Source: Sulfurospirillum arcachonense DSM 9755 (lineage in GTDB: Bacteria > Campylobacterota > Campylobacteria > Campylobacterales > Sulfurospirillaceae). From it: DNA of 57,339 nt. How positions within the stretch are numbered: the stretch's first letter is position 1; the number at the start of each line of letters is the position of its first letter. A model generated the notes under the pieces. The model saw only the letters and a list, made by a program, of their open reading frames with translations. It did not search any database and had not been told where the DNA came from. Below, piece after piece: positions 42,922 through 52,871 of the stretch. A program made the translations under genes and the position numbers. Location: positions 1 through 57,339 of the forward strand of contig NZ_JFBL01000018.1 of assembly GCF_000597725.1 (NCBI RefSeq). Reading direction: 5' to 3'.

Positions 42922-44336
42922 TGAGTGATTTACTAAGTACAGATATTGAAGAATATTTAAAAGTACATGAAAACAAAGAACTTTTAAGGTTTATCACTTG
43001 TGGAAGTGTTGATGATGGGAAAAGTACTCTTATAGGAAGACTTTTACATGATTCAAAGATGATATTTGAAGACCAACTTGAAGCGATTACCAAAGATAGC
43101 AAAAAAAGTGGAACAACTGGAGAAAAAGTTGACTTAGCACTTTTAGTTGATGGACTTGCAAGTGAGAGAGAACAAGGTATCACTATTGATGTTGCTTATA
43201 GATATTTTACAACAGATAAGAGAAAGTTTATCATAGCAGATACTCCAGGACATGAGCAATACACGAGAAATATGGCAACTGGAGCAAGTACGGCTGATTT
43301 GGCTATTATTTTGATAGATGCAAGACATGGTATACAAACTCAAACGAAAAGACATAGTTATATAACAAGTCTTTTAGGTATCAAACACACTGTGATTGCT
43401 ATCAATAAAATGGATTTAGTGGATTTTAGTGAAGAAGTATATGAAAAAATCAAAACTGATTACCTTCATTTTGCAAAAGAAGTTGGTATAAAAGATGCTA
43501 CTTTTATCCCACTAAGTGCTTTAGATGGAGATAACATAGTCAATAAAAGTGAAAAAACACCTTGGTATAAGGGTGAACCACTTTTAAGTGTTCTTGAAAA
43601 TATAGAGATAGCAAATGACATAAATTTTGATGACTTTAGATTTCCTGTTCAGTATGTAAATAGACCAAATCTTGATTTTAGAGGGTTTTCTGGGACTATT
43701 GCTAGTGGAGTTATAAAAGTAGGAGATGAAGTAGTAGCACTTCCTTCAAACAAAAAATCAACCATAAAGTCTATTGTGACATATGATGGTAATTTACAAG
43801 AGGCTTATGCTCCTATGGCTGTTACTTTGACACTCAATGATGAGATAGATATAAGCAGAGGTGATGTTATAGTAAAATCTGATAATGTACCTGATATTGC
43901 AGACGAATTTGACGTACATGTAGTCTGGATGAACGATACACCACTCAACCTTGGTGATACATATGAAATCAAAAAAGGCACAAGCACTATAAGTGGATTC
44001 TTTGAAGAGATTCATTATAAAAAAGATGTCAATACTTTAGAACACATAAGTGTCGATAAATTAGAATTAAATGATATAGGTTATGCTAAACTAATACTTT
44101 CAAAAAGTGTTGTTTATGATAGTTATGATATAAATAGACAAACTGGAAGATTTATCATTATAGAAAAGTATACAAACAAAACTGTTGGTGCTGGAATGAT
44201 AAAACAAAAAACACAGGGTAAAAAAAGTACTCTAAAGCATAGTGACTTTGAGATAGAGTTCAACGCACTGGTTAGAAAACACTTTCCTCACTGGGGAGCG
44301 AAAGATATTTCTAAAATAGATGATTTTATTATATAG
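42921..44336 (+). CDS. cysN: Sulfate adenylyltransferase subunit 1 (GTPase)
   Basis: The 471-residue translation-factor-like GTPase has G1 [12 protein letters not shown] (28-39), G3 [11 protein letters not shown] and G4 NKMDLV, then two beta-barrel domains. It couples GTP hydrolysis to APS formation by CysD. It lacks the C-terminal APS kinase domain found in CysNC fusions, which agrees with an APS reductase downstream in the pathway. Confidence 0.97.
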   Translation: MSDLLSTDIEEYLKVHENKELLRFITCGSVDDGKSTLIGRLLHDSKMIFEDQLEAITKDSKKSGTTGEKVDLALLVDGLASEREQGITIDVAYRYFTTDKRKFIIADTPGHEQYTRNMATGASTADLAIILIDARHGIQTQTKRHSYITSLLGIKHTVIAINKMDLVDFSEEVYEKIKTDYLHFAKEVGIKDATFIPLSALDGDNIVNKSEKTPWYKGEPLLSVLENIEIANDINFDDFRFPVQYVNRPNLDFRGFSGTIASGVIKVGDEVVALPSNKKSTIKSIVTYDGNLQEAYAPMAVTLTLNDEIDISRGDVIVKSDNVPDIADEFDVHVVWMNDTPLNLGDTYEIKKGTSTISGFFEEIHYKKDVNTLEHISVDKLELNDIGYAKLILSKSVVYDSYDINRQTGRFIIIEKYTNKTVGAGMIKQKTQGKKSTLKHSDFEIEFNALVRKHFPHWGAKDISKIDDFII

Positions 44337-44344
44337 GAAATACA

Positions 44345-45847
44345 ATGTTATCAAAAGTAGAAGCACTTAAGGCTGAGCGTCCACCATTGGAAATTATTAA
44401 GGATATTTACCGTGAGGCAAGCGGTGGAGAAAAGATAGACCAGCAACATATCGATTTGTTAAAGTGGTACGGAATGTATCCTCATGCAAATAAAGATGGA
44501 AAAGAAGATAAAGCGTATTTTATGAAACGTGTCAAATTAATTGATGGACGTATGGATAAAAAAGCATTGTCAATCATGAGTGATATTGGACTTAAATATG
44601 CACAAGGTTATATAGATTTTACAACAAGACAAAATATACAGTTTCATTATATTCAGATAAAAGATTTACCTGCAATGTTCAAACTTTTTGAAGATACAGC
44701 TTTAACTTCTCGATTAGCGTCAGGAGATGGACCAAGACCAATCGTCAACTGTCCTGTAAGTGGATTGGATAAAGATGATATTATAGATGTAAATCCTATC
44801 ATAAGAGATTTAGATAAGTTTTTTGATGAAAATTCAGAAGATTTTTCAAATCTACCAAGGAAATACAAACTTGGAATTAGTGGTTGTAAATGCCACTGTA
44901 TGGGTCATGAGATACAAGATATAGGCTTTACTGCTTTTAAAAATGGTGAAGAAGTTCTGTTTGATTTGAGTGTAGGTGGAGGTTTAGCTAAAACTAAACG
45001 TATCGCAAGTAGAGCAAACAGATACGTAAAACCTGACCAAGTCAAAGCTGTTTCTATTGCTGGGGCTGAACTTTTTAGAGAGTTTGGAAACAGAGAAAAT
45101 AGAAGCAAAGCAAGAGTTAGAAATCTTGTTGAAGATTGGGGTGTTGAGAAGTTTGTAGAAGAGTTAGAAAAAAAACTAGGTTTTGGTTTACTTGAAGGAA
45201 ATAATGAGCCTGAAATCACACCATATGCACAAAGAGAACATTTTGGTATTCATGATTCTATCGTAGCAGGTGAGAGTTACATAGGCTGTGCAACCAATAG
45301 AGGTCGTGTTGGAGGCGAGCAGTTTAAAGCACTTTCAGATTTAATAAACAAATATGATGCCGGTGGTATCGCTCTTACAACTACTCAAAACTTTATAGTT
45401 TATGGTATTAAAAATGAAATTCTTGAAGAATTTTTAAAAGGACTCAAAGAGATAGGATTTAACTCAAATCCAAGTCGTTTTGAAGCAAGAACACAAAGTT
45501 GTACAGGGCTTGGATTTTGCAAGTTTGCTATAACAGAAACAAAAAACTTTACAAGTTCACTCATAGCTCATTTAGAAGAAAAATTTCCTAATTTTGATGA
45601 GCATATTGCAATAGCAGTTTCAGGTTGTCCAAATGGATGTTCGCACCCTCATATAGCAGATATTGGGCTTATTGGAACAAAAGTGAAGACTGATGAAGGT
45701 AGAGTTGATGGATATGAAGTCTATTTAGGTGGAACTTTGCATGGTCAAAATGGAAGTAAATTTGGTGAAAAACAAGTAGAAAAAATACCTATAACAGAGA
45801 TATTTACATATGTTGAAAATTTGATTCAAGCAAGGATTAATAAGTAA
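44345..45847 (+). CDS. Assimilatory sulfite reductase (siroheme, NirA/CysI-type)
   Basis: The 500-residue protein has the two-fold nitrite/sulfite reductase architecture. Cys386 and Cys392 (CTGLGFCKF) with Cys428 and Cys432 (SGCPNGCSH) bind the bridged siroheme-[4Fe-4S] centre. The size and motif spacing match ferredoxin-type nitrite or sulfite reductases. The position between cysN and siroheme synthase makes sulfite the likely substrate, giving sulfide in six electrons. The electron donor is probably ferredoxin, as no CysJ flavoprotein gene is present in the operon. Confidence 0.9.
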   Translation: MLSKVEALKAERPPLEIIKDIYREASGGEKIDQQHIDLLKWYGMYPHANKDGKEDKAYFMKRVKLIDGRMDKKALSIMSDIGLKYAQGYIDFTTRQNIQFHYIQIKDLPAMFKLFEDTALTSRLASGDGPRPIVNCPVSGLDKDDIIDVNPIIRDLDKFFDENSEDFSNLPRKYKLGISGCKCHCMGHEIQDIGFTAFKNGEEVLFDLSVGGGLAKTKRIASRANRYVKPDQVKAVSIAGAELFREFGNRENRSKARVRNLVEDWGVEKFVEELEKKLGFGLLEGNNEPEITPYAQREHFGIHDSIVAGESYIGCATNRGRVGGEQFKALSDLINKYDAGGIALTTTQNFIVYGIKNEILEEFLKGLKEIGFNSNPSRFEARTQSCTGLGFCKFAITETKNFTSSLIAHLEEKFPNFDEHIAIAVSGCPNGCSHPHIADIGLIGTKVKTDEGRVDGYEVYLGGTLHGQNGSKFGEKQVEKIPITEIFTYVENLIQARINK

Positions 45848-47080
45848 ATGAACTCGCTACCTATTTTGCTTAAAAATCCTAAAATTCTTTTAATAGGTGG
45901 AGGTCCTGTTGCTTTACAAAAAGCAACGGTCCTTGAAAATAACAGTATTGATTTTAAAGTAATCTCAAAAGAGTATTGTGAGGCATTTAACTCTTTACAT
46001 GTAAAGCAAATTATAAAAGATTTTGAGATAAAAGACACACATGGTTTTAATTATGTAGTAGATGCTACTGGTGATGATAAAGTAAAACAAACACTTTTAG
46101 AGAATAAAAACTTTTTGTTAAATATAGTAGATGTTCCTGAATTTTGTGATTTTTATTTTTCTTCACTTTTAAACTATGGTAAACTAAAGATTGCAATTTC
46201 AAGTGATGGTTCATCTCCAACAGCAACGCAAGTAGTGAGAGATGAGATAAAAAGAATAATTCCAGAAGATATAGATGAATTTTGCCAAAAACAAGCAATA
46301 CAAAGAGCTATAGGTAAAATTGACAAAACCTTGGCAAAAACAGAATGCAAAAAATATTTTCCTTCAATATACCTCATAGGATGTGGGCTTGGTGATGCTG
46401 AACTTTTAACTATAAAAGCATATAAAGCTATGCAAATCATAGATGTAGCACTTTACGACAACCTTATTACTGAAGAGATATTGGAGCTTTTACCTGTACA
46501 TGTAAAGAAAGTTTTTGTTGGAAAACAAAAAGGTGCTCATAGTAAGTCCCAAGAAGAGATAAATGAACTCATCCTTTTTTATGCAAAACAAGGTTTAAAA
46601 GTAGGAAGACTCAAAAGTGGAGATCCTTATATCTTTGGACGTGGAGCAGAAGAGGCTAAAGAGCTTATCGAAGAAGGCTATAAAGTTGAAGTTATCAATG
46701 GATTAACATCCGCCATTGCTGGTGTTGCACAAGCTGGTATCCCAGTAACTGCAAGAGATTATGCAACAAACTTTTCTGTAGTCTCCGCTCATTTAAAAGG
46801 CTCACTTATAAATTTAGATTGGATTCATCTTTTAAGTGTAAAGAACCATACAACCGTTGTTTTAATGGGACTTAGTTTATGCAAGCATATACAAAAAGAA
46901 GCTTTTAAAATAGGGGTTTGCAACGATATGGAAGTAGCCATTGTTTCAAATGCTTCAAGAAAAAATCAAAAAGTAAAAGTAACAACTCTAGCAAATCTAT
47001 ATAAAGATTCTTTAGAGATGGTAAGTCCTGCTGTACTTGTTTTTGGAAAAGTAGTAAGATTAAGCGACAAGCTCATATAG
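45848..47080 (+). CDS. cysG: Siroheme synthase, CysG-type fusion
   Basis: The 410-residue protein joins a precorrin-2 dehydrogenase/ferrochelatase domain (about 1-150, ILLIGGGPVALQKATVLENN) to a uroporphyrinogen-III C-methyltransferase domain (from about 173, IYLIGCGLGDAELLTIKAYK, then GRLKSGDPYIFGRGAEEA). It supplies siroheme to the sulfite reductase encoded just upstream. The gene starts directly after the reductase stop. The protein is somewhat shorter than E. coli CysG (457). Confidence 0.93.
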   Translation: MNSLPILLKNPKILLIGGGPVALQKATVLENNSIDFKVISKEYCEAFNSLHVKQIIKDFEIKDTHGFNYVVDATGDDKVKQTLLENKNFLLNIVDVPEFCDFYFSSLLNYGKLKIAISSDGSSPTATQVVRDEIKRIIPEDIDEFCQKQAIQRAIGKIDKTLAKTECKKYFPSIYLIGCGLGDAELLTIKAYKAMQIIDVALYDNLITEEILELLPVHVKKVFVGKQKGAHSKSQEEINELILFYAKQGLKVGRLKSGDPYIFGRGAEEAKELIEEGYKVEVINGLTSAIAGVAQAGIPVTARDYATNFSVVSAHLKGSLINLDWIHLLSVKNHTTVVLMGLSLCKHIQKEAFKIGVCNDMEVAIVSNASRKNQKVKVTTLANLYKDSLEMVSPAVLVFGKVVRLSDKLI

Positions 47081-47093
47081 AGTCTGTCGCTTA
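47061..47093. terminator. Terminator between cysG and the convergent chemoreceptor gene
   Basis: TAAGCGACA (47061-47069) and TGTCGCTTA (47085-47093) pair over 9 bp around a 15-base loop that contains the cysG stop codon. There is no strong T-run. Confidence 0.55.
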
Positions 47094-47099
47094 ATAGGA

Positions 47100-48791
47100 T
47101 TAAGTTCTAAATTCGCTTAGTTTATCGTTTAATGATTCAGTCATTTTATTCATATGTTCAGCTGCACTTGCAATCTCTTCTACACTTCTTGCATTTTGAG
47201 TAGAGATTTCATTCATATCACTCACGCCATTAATCATGCTACCAATGTCATCACCAGTTTGAATATAACTAGTTACTGTTTTATCTGCCATATTTGTTGC
47301 ATCTCCCATAACAGATGAAAGTTCATTAATCTTTGTTTCAACTCCAGTTGCTGTTTGACTCAACTCTTCAACTTTTTTTGAATTTGCTCCCATCTGTTCA
47401 CTTGCATCCATGATAGATTGAACAATAACACTAATAGTCGAATTGATCTCAACTAATGATTTTTGAGTACGTTCTGCTAGTTTTCTTACTTCATCTGCAA
47501 CTACTGCAAATCCTCGTCCATGTTCTCCTGCCCTTGCTGCTTCAATTGCGGCATTTAGTGCAAGAAGGTTTGTTTGATCTGCAATGTCACCTATTACTTG
47601 AAGAACATCTTTTACTTGTTCTGTATCTTGGCTGAGTTGTTGGATTTTGTGGGCTAATTCTATTTCTGTTGCTGAGCTGATTTTAATATCTTCTGTAAGA
47701 TTTAAAATAGCTTGGTTTGCTTCTTTTAGAAATACATTTGCTTCTTCTAAATCTTGTTTAGAAGTTTTTGCATACTCTACGTTTTCACCGATTTCACTTC
47801 TCATAGTATTTGCTTGGTCTGTAGTTTTATGTACTATCTCAGTAGAGTCTTCAACGAGTTTTCCAACTTCAAGTGCTGTAGTAGAAAGTTCATGTGCTAT
47901 GGAAGAGTTTTCACTTGAAAGATTTTTTGCATCAGCAATCAAAATACGTACTTTCTCTATAAAAGTATTGATTCCTTGACTTGCTTTTGTAATCTCATCA
48001 TTTCCTCGTACTTCTAGTTTTTTTGTTAAATCCCCATCTCCACGTGAAAGATCCTCAGTCCTATCTATCAACTCTTCTAATGGTTTTGTTACACTTTTTT
48101 TAACACCTATATAGATAAGTACTATACTTAAAACTATAATAACAATAGAAACTATTACAAAAAATGATAACTGCTTTGCAATCTCTTTATCACTTTGTGC
48201 TTTTTCTATGGCTAACTCTTTTTTTACATTATCTACATAAACCCCTGTACCTAAAGCCCATTTGTATGGTTCAAAATTAATACTATATACGATTTTTGGT
48301 TCAGGCTTATCACTACCACCTTTTGGCCAGAGATACTCGACAAGACCTCCACCTTTTTTAGCAGCATTAACAATCTCTTTTATTACAAATACTCCATTTT
48401 TATCTTTTAAATGACTTAGATTTTTTCCTTCTAAAGAGGGTTTTACAGGAAGTGCTACATTGACTCCATTGTAATCATAAATAAATACATAACCACTATT
48501 ATCTTCAAAAAAACGTACTTTTTTTATACTATCTTTCAATGCTTGTTTAATTTGTTCATCATCTGCACCATCTTTTTTCATACGATCATATGTTGCTTGA
48601 AACATACCTTGAAAGATTCGCATCTCATTTTTAAGTTCTTTTTTACGTGCTTCATAAGAACTTTTTTCTGCTTCATCTAAGAAAAAAGAAGCCTCTTTTT
48701 TCATTACATTATAAGCAAGCCCTATTAAGGCAACTCCAATAACTACTAATGAGACAGTAGTAGCAGCAATCATCCTCGTTGAAATTTTCAT
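47100..48791 (-). CDS. Methyl-accepting chemotaxis protein with periplasmic single-cache domain
   Basis: The 563-residue protein has a first membrane segment (about 8-27), a periplasmic single-cache (sCache_2) domain ([40 protein letters not shown]), a second membrane segment (about 205-228), a HAMP domain ([20 protein letters not shown]) and a signalling domain with tip [20 protein letters not shown]. sCache receptors often sense small carboxylates or amino acids. There is no C-terminal pentapeptide tether. Its tip and HAMP end closely match those of the receptor at the left window edge. Confidence 0.96.
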   Translation of the reverse strand: MKISTRMIAATTVSLVVIGVALIGLAYNVMKKEASFFLDEAEKSSYEARKKELKNEMRIFQGMFQATYDRMKKDGADDEQIKQALKDSIKKVRFFEDNSGYVFIYDYNGVNVALPVKPSLEGKNLSHLKDKNGVFVIKEIVNAAKKGGGLVEYLWPKGGSDKPEPKIVYSINFEPYKWALGTGVYVDNVKKELAIEKAQSDKEIAKQLSFFVIVSIVIIVLSIVLIYIGVKKSVTKPLEELIDRTEDLSRGDGDLTKKLEVRGNDEITKASQGINTFIEKVRILIADAKNLSSENSSIAHELSTTALEVGKLVEDSTEIVHKTTDQANTMRSEIGENVEYAKTSKQDLEEANVFLKEANQAILNLTEDIKISSATEIELAHKIQQLSQDTEQVKDVLQVIGDIADQTNLLALNAAIEAARAGEHGRGFAVVADEVRKLAERTQKSLVEINSTISVIVQSIMDASEQMGANSKKVEELSQTATGVETKINELSSVMGDATNMADKTVTSYIQTGDDIGSMINGVSDMNEISTQNARSVEEIASAAEHMNKMTESLNDKLSEFRT

Positions 48792-48903
48792 ATTATATCC
48801 CCTGTATTATTATTTATAATCCATTTGAAAATTATTATATCACATGTAGATCTAATGTAAATAAGATATTTTTTTATTTTAAATAAATTCTGGCACAATA
48901 CTG

Positions 48904-48909
48904 TATAAT
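48904..48909 (+). promoter_or_regulatory. -10 element for the thioredoxin-like gene
   Basis: TATAAT preceded by CTG, 24 bases before the ATG at 48934, with AAAGGA in between. Confidence 0.5.
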
Positions 48910-48933
48910 AATTAAGCATTCAAAGGATTGATT

Positions 48934-49371
48934 ATGTTTGTTTTCAAAAATATATTTATATTACTTATCTTTTTAAACTCCTTTATTTTTGCATCATCTG
49001 CTGAACTTTATCAACAACTAGGTTACTCTACTACTTATAATGAAGCTCTTTTAAAAGCAAAAAAGACTAATAAACCTATGATGTTAGTCCTTAGTACTAA
49101 AACATGTCCATGGTGTAGAAAGCTCGAAAATCAGGTCTTAAGAAGAGACAATATCAACAAAATAGTACAAATGAACTTTGTAGGTATTGGTTTAGATAGA
49201 GATGATGATGTTTATCCTAAAGAGTTTATCCCTGAGGTAGTTCCTACTGTAGTATTTATCGATCCTCATAATCAAAATGTTCTCTTTAAATCCTATGGGT
49301 ATAAATCAAAAAAAGATTTTATAAAAATTTTGACCCAAATTAATAAAAATTATAAAAAGGCTACAAAATGA
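48934..49371 (+). CDS. Exported thioredoxin-like protein (CPWC)
   Basis: The protein of about 145 residues has a signal peptide (FIFASSA cleavage region) and a thioredoxin fold with the active site TKTCPWCRKLENQV and PEVVPTVVFIDP. It resembles periplasmic thioredoxin_7/DUF255-like reductases and SoxW-type proteins. The start is ATG 48934, which has AAAGGA at 6 bases; an in-frame TTG at 48928 overlaps that site. It overlaps the next gene by 4 bases (ATGA), so the two probably act together. Confidence 0.83.
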   Translation: MFVFKNIFILLIFLNSFIFASSAELYQQLGYSTTYNEALLKAKKTNKPMMLVLSTKTCPWCRKLENQVLRRDNINKIVQMNFVGIGLDRDDDVYPKEFIPEVVPTVVFIDPHNQNVLFKSYGYKSKKDFIKILTQINKNYKKATK

Positions 49372-49820
49372 AACACTTAGTAAAACTATTTCTTTTAATA
49401 TCCTTCATTTATAATTTTTCCTATGCACTAACACCATTTTCTTTAGAGGGATTAAAAAGTGTTAATATTGCTATTTTAAATAAAGGAAAACTAGTTTCAA
49501 AGCAAACTATAGAAAAAATAAAAAAAGATCTAACACACTCTTTAACTAAGTTGGGGATACAAACTCATACTCTTGAGTTTTCTAATTTTCTTATAAAAAT
49601 TGATGCTAAAAAAATAAAAAAGAAATTTGCAGTACATGTAAGTTTACTTCTTGTAGAAAGTGTAAATCCCATAAGAGATAAAAAACTTATAAATACTGCT
49701 ATTACTTATCAACAAAGCGATTTTTTTATAACAGATGAACTTGAAGATGATGTTTATGAGTCTGCGGTTGAATTTTTACTTCCCTTGTTTGAAGAACAAT
49801 ACTTAGAAGAAAAAGAGTAA
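49368..49820 (+). CDS. Exported protein of unknown function coupled to the thioredoxin-like gene
   Basis: The 150-residue protein has a signal peptide (about 1-20, LFLLISFIYNFSYA). The mature part is about 130 residues with an alternating beta/alpha pattern and no cysteine. I do not recognise the family. The 4-base overlap with the thioredoxin-like gene suggests a shared role in the periplasm, but it cannot be a thiol substrate itself since it has no Cys. Confidence 0.7.
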   Translation: MKHLVKLFLLISFIYNFSYALTPFSLEGLKSVNIAILNKGKLVSKQTIEKIKKDLTHSLTKLGIQTHTLEFSNFLIKIDAKKIKKKFAVHVSLLLVESVNPIRDKKLINTAITYQQSDFFITDELEDDVYESAVEFLLPLFEEQYLEEKE

Positions 49821-49941
49821 TTATAGATATTAAATAGAAATATTTTTGTTTCTACTACTCAGATGATAGATTTTTAGATAAAATTACGATTAAAATTAAA
49901 AGAGCTAAGTATACAATACTTGCATATTATATTGGAGAACA

Positions 49942-51048
49942 ATGAACTGTGATTACTTTGGAGTTTGTGGTAGTTGTAAGTTATATGAATTGAGTTATGA
50001 CGAACAAATAGAAAAGAAAAAAAGGTTTATCAATGAGTTATTTACACCTTTAGGAGTAAATAATTTTGAAGTATTTACTTCACCAGATACACACTACAGA
50101 AATAGAGCAGAATTTAGAATTTGGCATGATGACAATGGTATGCATTATGCGATGAATCAACTTAGTGAGAAAAAGGTTGTTTTGATTGATTCTTGTCCTA
50201 AAGTGGTAAAGAAAATTGCAGATATAATGCCTAAATTAAAAGAGCTAATACAAGAAGACGAAGTGCTTAAAAGCAAACTCTTTTCTATTGAGTTTTTATC
50301 CTCTTCAACAAAAGTTTTAGTCTCTATGCTTTATCACAAAAAAATAGATGAAAGTTGGGATATACATGCAAAAAAATTGGAAAATGAATTAAATATATCT
50401 ATTATAGGAAGAAGCAGAAAAGTTAAAAGAGTTATTTCAGATGACTTTGTACTCGATGAATTAGTAGTTGATAAAAAGCCTTACATGTACAAGATTATAG
50501 AGGGTGGATTTTCGCAACCCAATAGCTTTTTAAATGCCAAGATGATAGAGTGGGCAACCTTACATGTAAAGAGTCCAAAAGACCTTTTAGAACTCTATTG
50601 TGGGCATGGTAATTTCACGATTCCATTTAGCAAACAGTTTGAAAAGGTTTTGGCAACTGAAATTTCAAAATCCTCTATAAAATCAGCAAAGAAAAGCTGT
50701 GAAATGAATGACGTAATAAATATAGAGTTTTTAAGAATGAGTGTAGAAGAGCTTACAAGTGCATTGAAAAAAGAGCGAGAATTCAACCGATTAAAAGATA
50801 TCGATTTAGATGTATATAACTTTTCTCATGTTTTTGTAGATCCTCCTCGAGCAGGGATTGATGAAAAAAGTTTGGAGTTTATAAGTCAATTTGAAAATAT
50901 TATCTATATCTCTTGTAACCCAGTTACTCTCAAAAGAGATTTAGAGTTTTTAAAAGATAAATTTGTGATAGAAAATTTTGCAATATTTGATCAGTTCCCT
51001 CACACGGATCATATTGAATCTGGAATAGTCTTAAAAAAGCGAAACTAA
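49942..51048 (+). CDS. trmA: tRNA (uracil-5-)-methyltransferase TrmA
   Basis: The 368-residue protein has an N-terminal CDYFGVCGSCKLYELSY, SAM motif LLELYCGHGNFTIPFS, VFVDPPRAGIDEKSLEFI, catalytic Cys325 in YISCNPVTLKRDLEFL and the general base Glu359 in DHIESGIVL. Length and residue positions match E. coli TrmA, which makes m5U54 in tRNA. A TTACATGTAA copy lies in the coding sequence at 50560-50569. It stands alone with its own leader (AAGTAT...ATACTT inverted repeat upstream). Confidence 0.95.
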   Translation: MNCDYFGVCGSCKLYELSYDEQIEKKKRFINELFTPLGVNNFEVFTSPDTHYRNRAEFRIWHDDNGMHYAMNQLSEKKVVLIDSCPKVVKKIADIMPKLKELIQEDEVLKSKLFSIEFLSSSTKVLVSMLYHKKIDESWDIHAKKLENELNISIIGRSRKVKRVISDDFVLDELVVDKKPYMYKIIEGGFSQPNSFLNAKMIEWATLHVKSPKDLLELYCGHGNFTIPFSKQFEKVLATEISKSSIKSAKKSCEMNDVINIEFLRMSVEELTSALKKEREFNRLKDIDLDVYNFSHVFVDPPRAGIDEKSLEFISQFENIIYISCNPVTLKRDLEFLKDKFVIENFAIFDQFPHTDHIESGIVLKKRN

Positions 51049-51151
51049 GGTAGAAAGTATAATATTATATAAATAAAAATAAAACATTATATATTTTTTA
51101 TTTTTCAAAGTTTCTCTATGATATACTCAAAAAAATTTTAAAGGAGAAAGT

Positions 51152-51586
51152 ATGGAATGCTCGATGCCAAGTATAAATACAAATGACGACAAAGTCATAA
51201 AACAAATTTTTGAAAACTGCAGGAGTATTGCTATTATTGGACTCTCTCCTGATGAATCAAAACCAAGTCATATGGTGGCAAAATATTTACAAGATTGTGG
51301 TTACAAAATAATCCCTGTCTATCCTAAAGAAGATTATATATTGGGTGAAAAAGTATATAGAAGTCTTGAAGAGATAGAAGAAAAAGTAGACATGGTTGAT
51401 ATGTTTAGAAAAGCTGATTTTGCAGATGTACTAGTTCAAACAGCAATAAAAAGAGAAGATGTGAAATATTTTTGGATACAACTTGGACTTGTCAATGATG
51501 AAGCTTTTAAAGCAGCAATGGATGCTGGAATGATAGCAGTCCAAAATAAATGCACAAAAATAGAACATAAAAGGTTATTAGGTTAA
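51152..51586 (+). CDS. CoA-binding domain protein (YccU-like)
   Basis: The 144-residue protein has a Rossmann fold CoA-binding domain: SIAIIGLSPDESKPSHMVAK, GYKIIPVYPKEDYILGEKVY, DMVDMFRKADFADVLV and MIAVQNKCTKIEHKRL. YccU-type proteins are small, cytosolic and of unknown role. The stop overlaps the ilvA start by one base (TAATG). Confidence 0.87.
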   Translation: MECSMPSINTNDDKVIKQIFENCRSIAIIGLSPDESKPSHMVAKYLQDCGYKIIPVYPKEDYILGEKVYRSLEEIEEKVDMVDMFRKADFADVLVQTAIKREDVKYFWIQLGLVNDEAFKAAMDAGMIAVQNKCTKIEHKRLLG

Positions 51587-52797
51587 TGATACAGTTAAGT
51601 GAAATAGTACAAGCAAAAAGAAGAATAAGTAAAGTTATAAATAAAACACCCTTTGCATTTGCACCACTTTTAAGTGAAGAAACGGAAACAAATGTGTATC
51701 TTAAAAAAGAGAATTTACAACTTACTGGTGCATATAAAATCCGTGGAGCTTATAATAAAATAGCTTCTTTAAGTAAAGAAGAGAGAAACAAAGGTGTAAT
51801 TGCTGCAAGTGCAGGAAATCATGCACAAGGCGTGGGTTATAGTGCAAGAGAGTTTGGTGTCAAAGCTACAATAATAATGCCTGAAGCGACTCCTTTGTTA
51901 AAAGTCACAGGAACCAAAGATTTAGGTGCAGAGGTTATTTTACACGGAAACAATTATGATGAAGCATATGGTTATGCTCTTGAGTACGCTAAAGAGCATG
52001 ATTTGACATTTATTCACCCTTTTGAAGATGAAAAAGTTATAGCAGGACAAGGAACAGTCGCTCTAGAAATGTTAGATGATGTCAATGATTTAGATTTTAT
52101 TGTAATACCTATTGGTGGAGGAGGGCTTATTAGTGGAGTTGCCTCTGCTATTAAACAGCTTGACCCAAAAATAAAAGTTATTGGTGTAACTGCTTCTGGT
52201 GCTCCTGCAATTTATGAATCTTTTAAAGCCAAAAAAGCTATAAATTCATCGAGCGTTAGAACAATTGCTGATGGGATTGCAGTAAGAGATGTAAGCCAAG
52301 GTAATTTTGAACATATACTCGAGTGTGTAGATGAAGTCGTTCAAGTGGATGATGAAGAGATTGCAAATGCGATTTTGTTTCTTTTAGAGAGACAAAAACT
52401 TGTAGTTGAAGGTGGTGGTGCTGCTAGTGTTGCTGCTATTATGCACAACAAATTTAAGTATTCTAAAGATTCTAAAATTGGCGCAATTTTAAGTGGTGGA
52501 AATATTGATGTTCAAATGCTTTCAGTGATTATTGAAAAAGGTTTAATTAAATCTCATAGGAAAATGAAACTTCTTATAACACTTATTGACAAACCAGGTG
52601 CTTTAATGGGACTTACTGATATTTTAAGAATTGCAAATGCAAATATAATAGAGATAGATTACGATAGAACTTCTACAAAACTCTCTTATGGTGATGCGAA
52701 AATAACTATAGTCTTAGAAACTAAAGGTAAAAAGCATCAAGAAGATATCATGAAAATGCTTAATAAAAATGGCTATGAAGCACAAATAGAAGTTTGA
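51586..52797 (+). CDS. ilvA: Threonine ammonia-lyase
   Basis: This is a 403-residue PLP enzyme with Lys51 in LTGAYKIRGAYNKI, SAGNHAQGVGYSA, and the glycine-rich IPIGGGGLISGVAS that holds the phosphate. A C-terminal ACT-like domain (LLITLIDKPGALMGLTDIL) follows from about residue 325. It converts threonine to 2-oxobutanoate, the first step of isoleucine synthesis, or a degradative variant. The single ACT-like domain matches the shorter IlvA/TdcB-type forms. Confidence 0.93.
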   Translation: MIQLSEIVQAKRRISKVINKTPFAFAPLLSEETETNVYLKKENLQLTGAYKIRGAYNKIASLSKEERNKGVIAASAGNHAQGVGYSAREFGVKATIIMPEATPLLKVTGTKDLGAEVILHGNNYDEAYGYALEYAKEHDLTFIHPFEDEKVIAGQGTVALEMLDDVNDLDFIVIPIGGGGLISGVASAIKQLDPKIKVIGVTASGAPAIYESFKAKKAINSSSVRTIADGIAVRDVSQGNFEHILECVDEVVQVDDEEIANAILFLLERQKLVVEGGGAASVAAIMHNKFKYSKDSKIGAILSGGNIDVQMLSVIIEKGLIKSHRKMKLLITLIDKPGALMGLTDILRIANANIIEIDYDRTSTKLSYGDAKITIVLETKGKKHQEDIMKMLNKNGYEAQIEV

Positions 52798-52871
52798 TAT
52801 AAAAATAATATTATGATTTATATATAAAATTTAGATACAATATTTTATGAGTAATTAAAAAAGGTTATTTT

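Noticed and set aside
48892-48907. TGGCAC sequence resembling a sigma-54 -24 box
   Set aside because: The bases at the -12 position are TA rather than GC, and a good TATAAT lies there instead.
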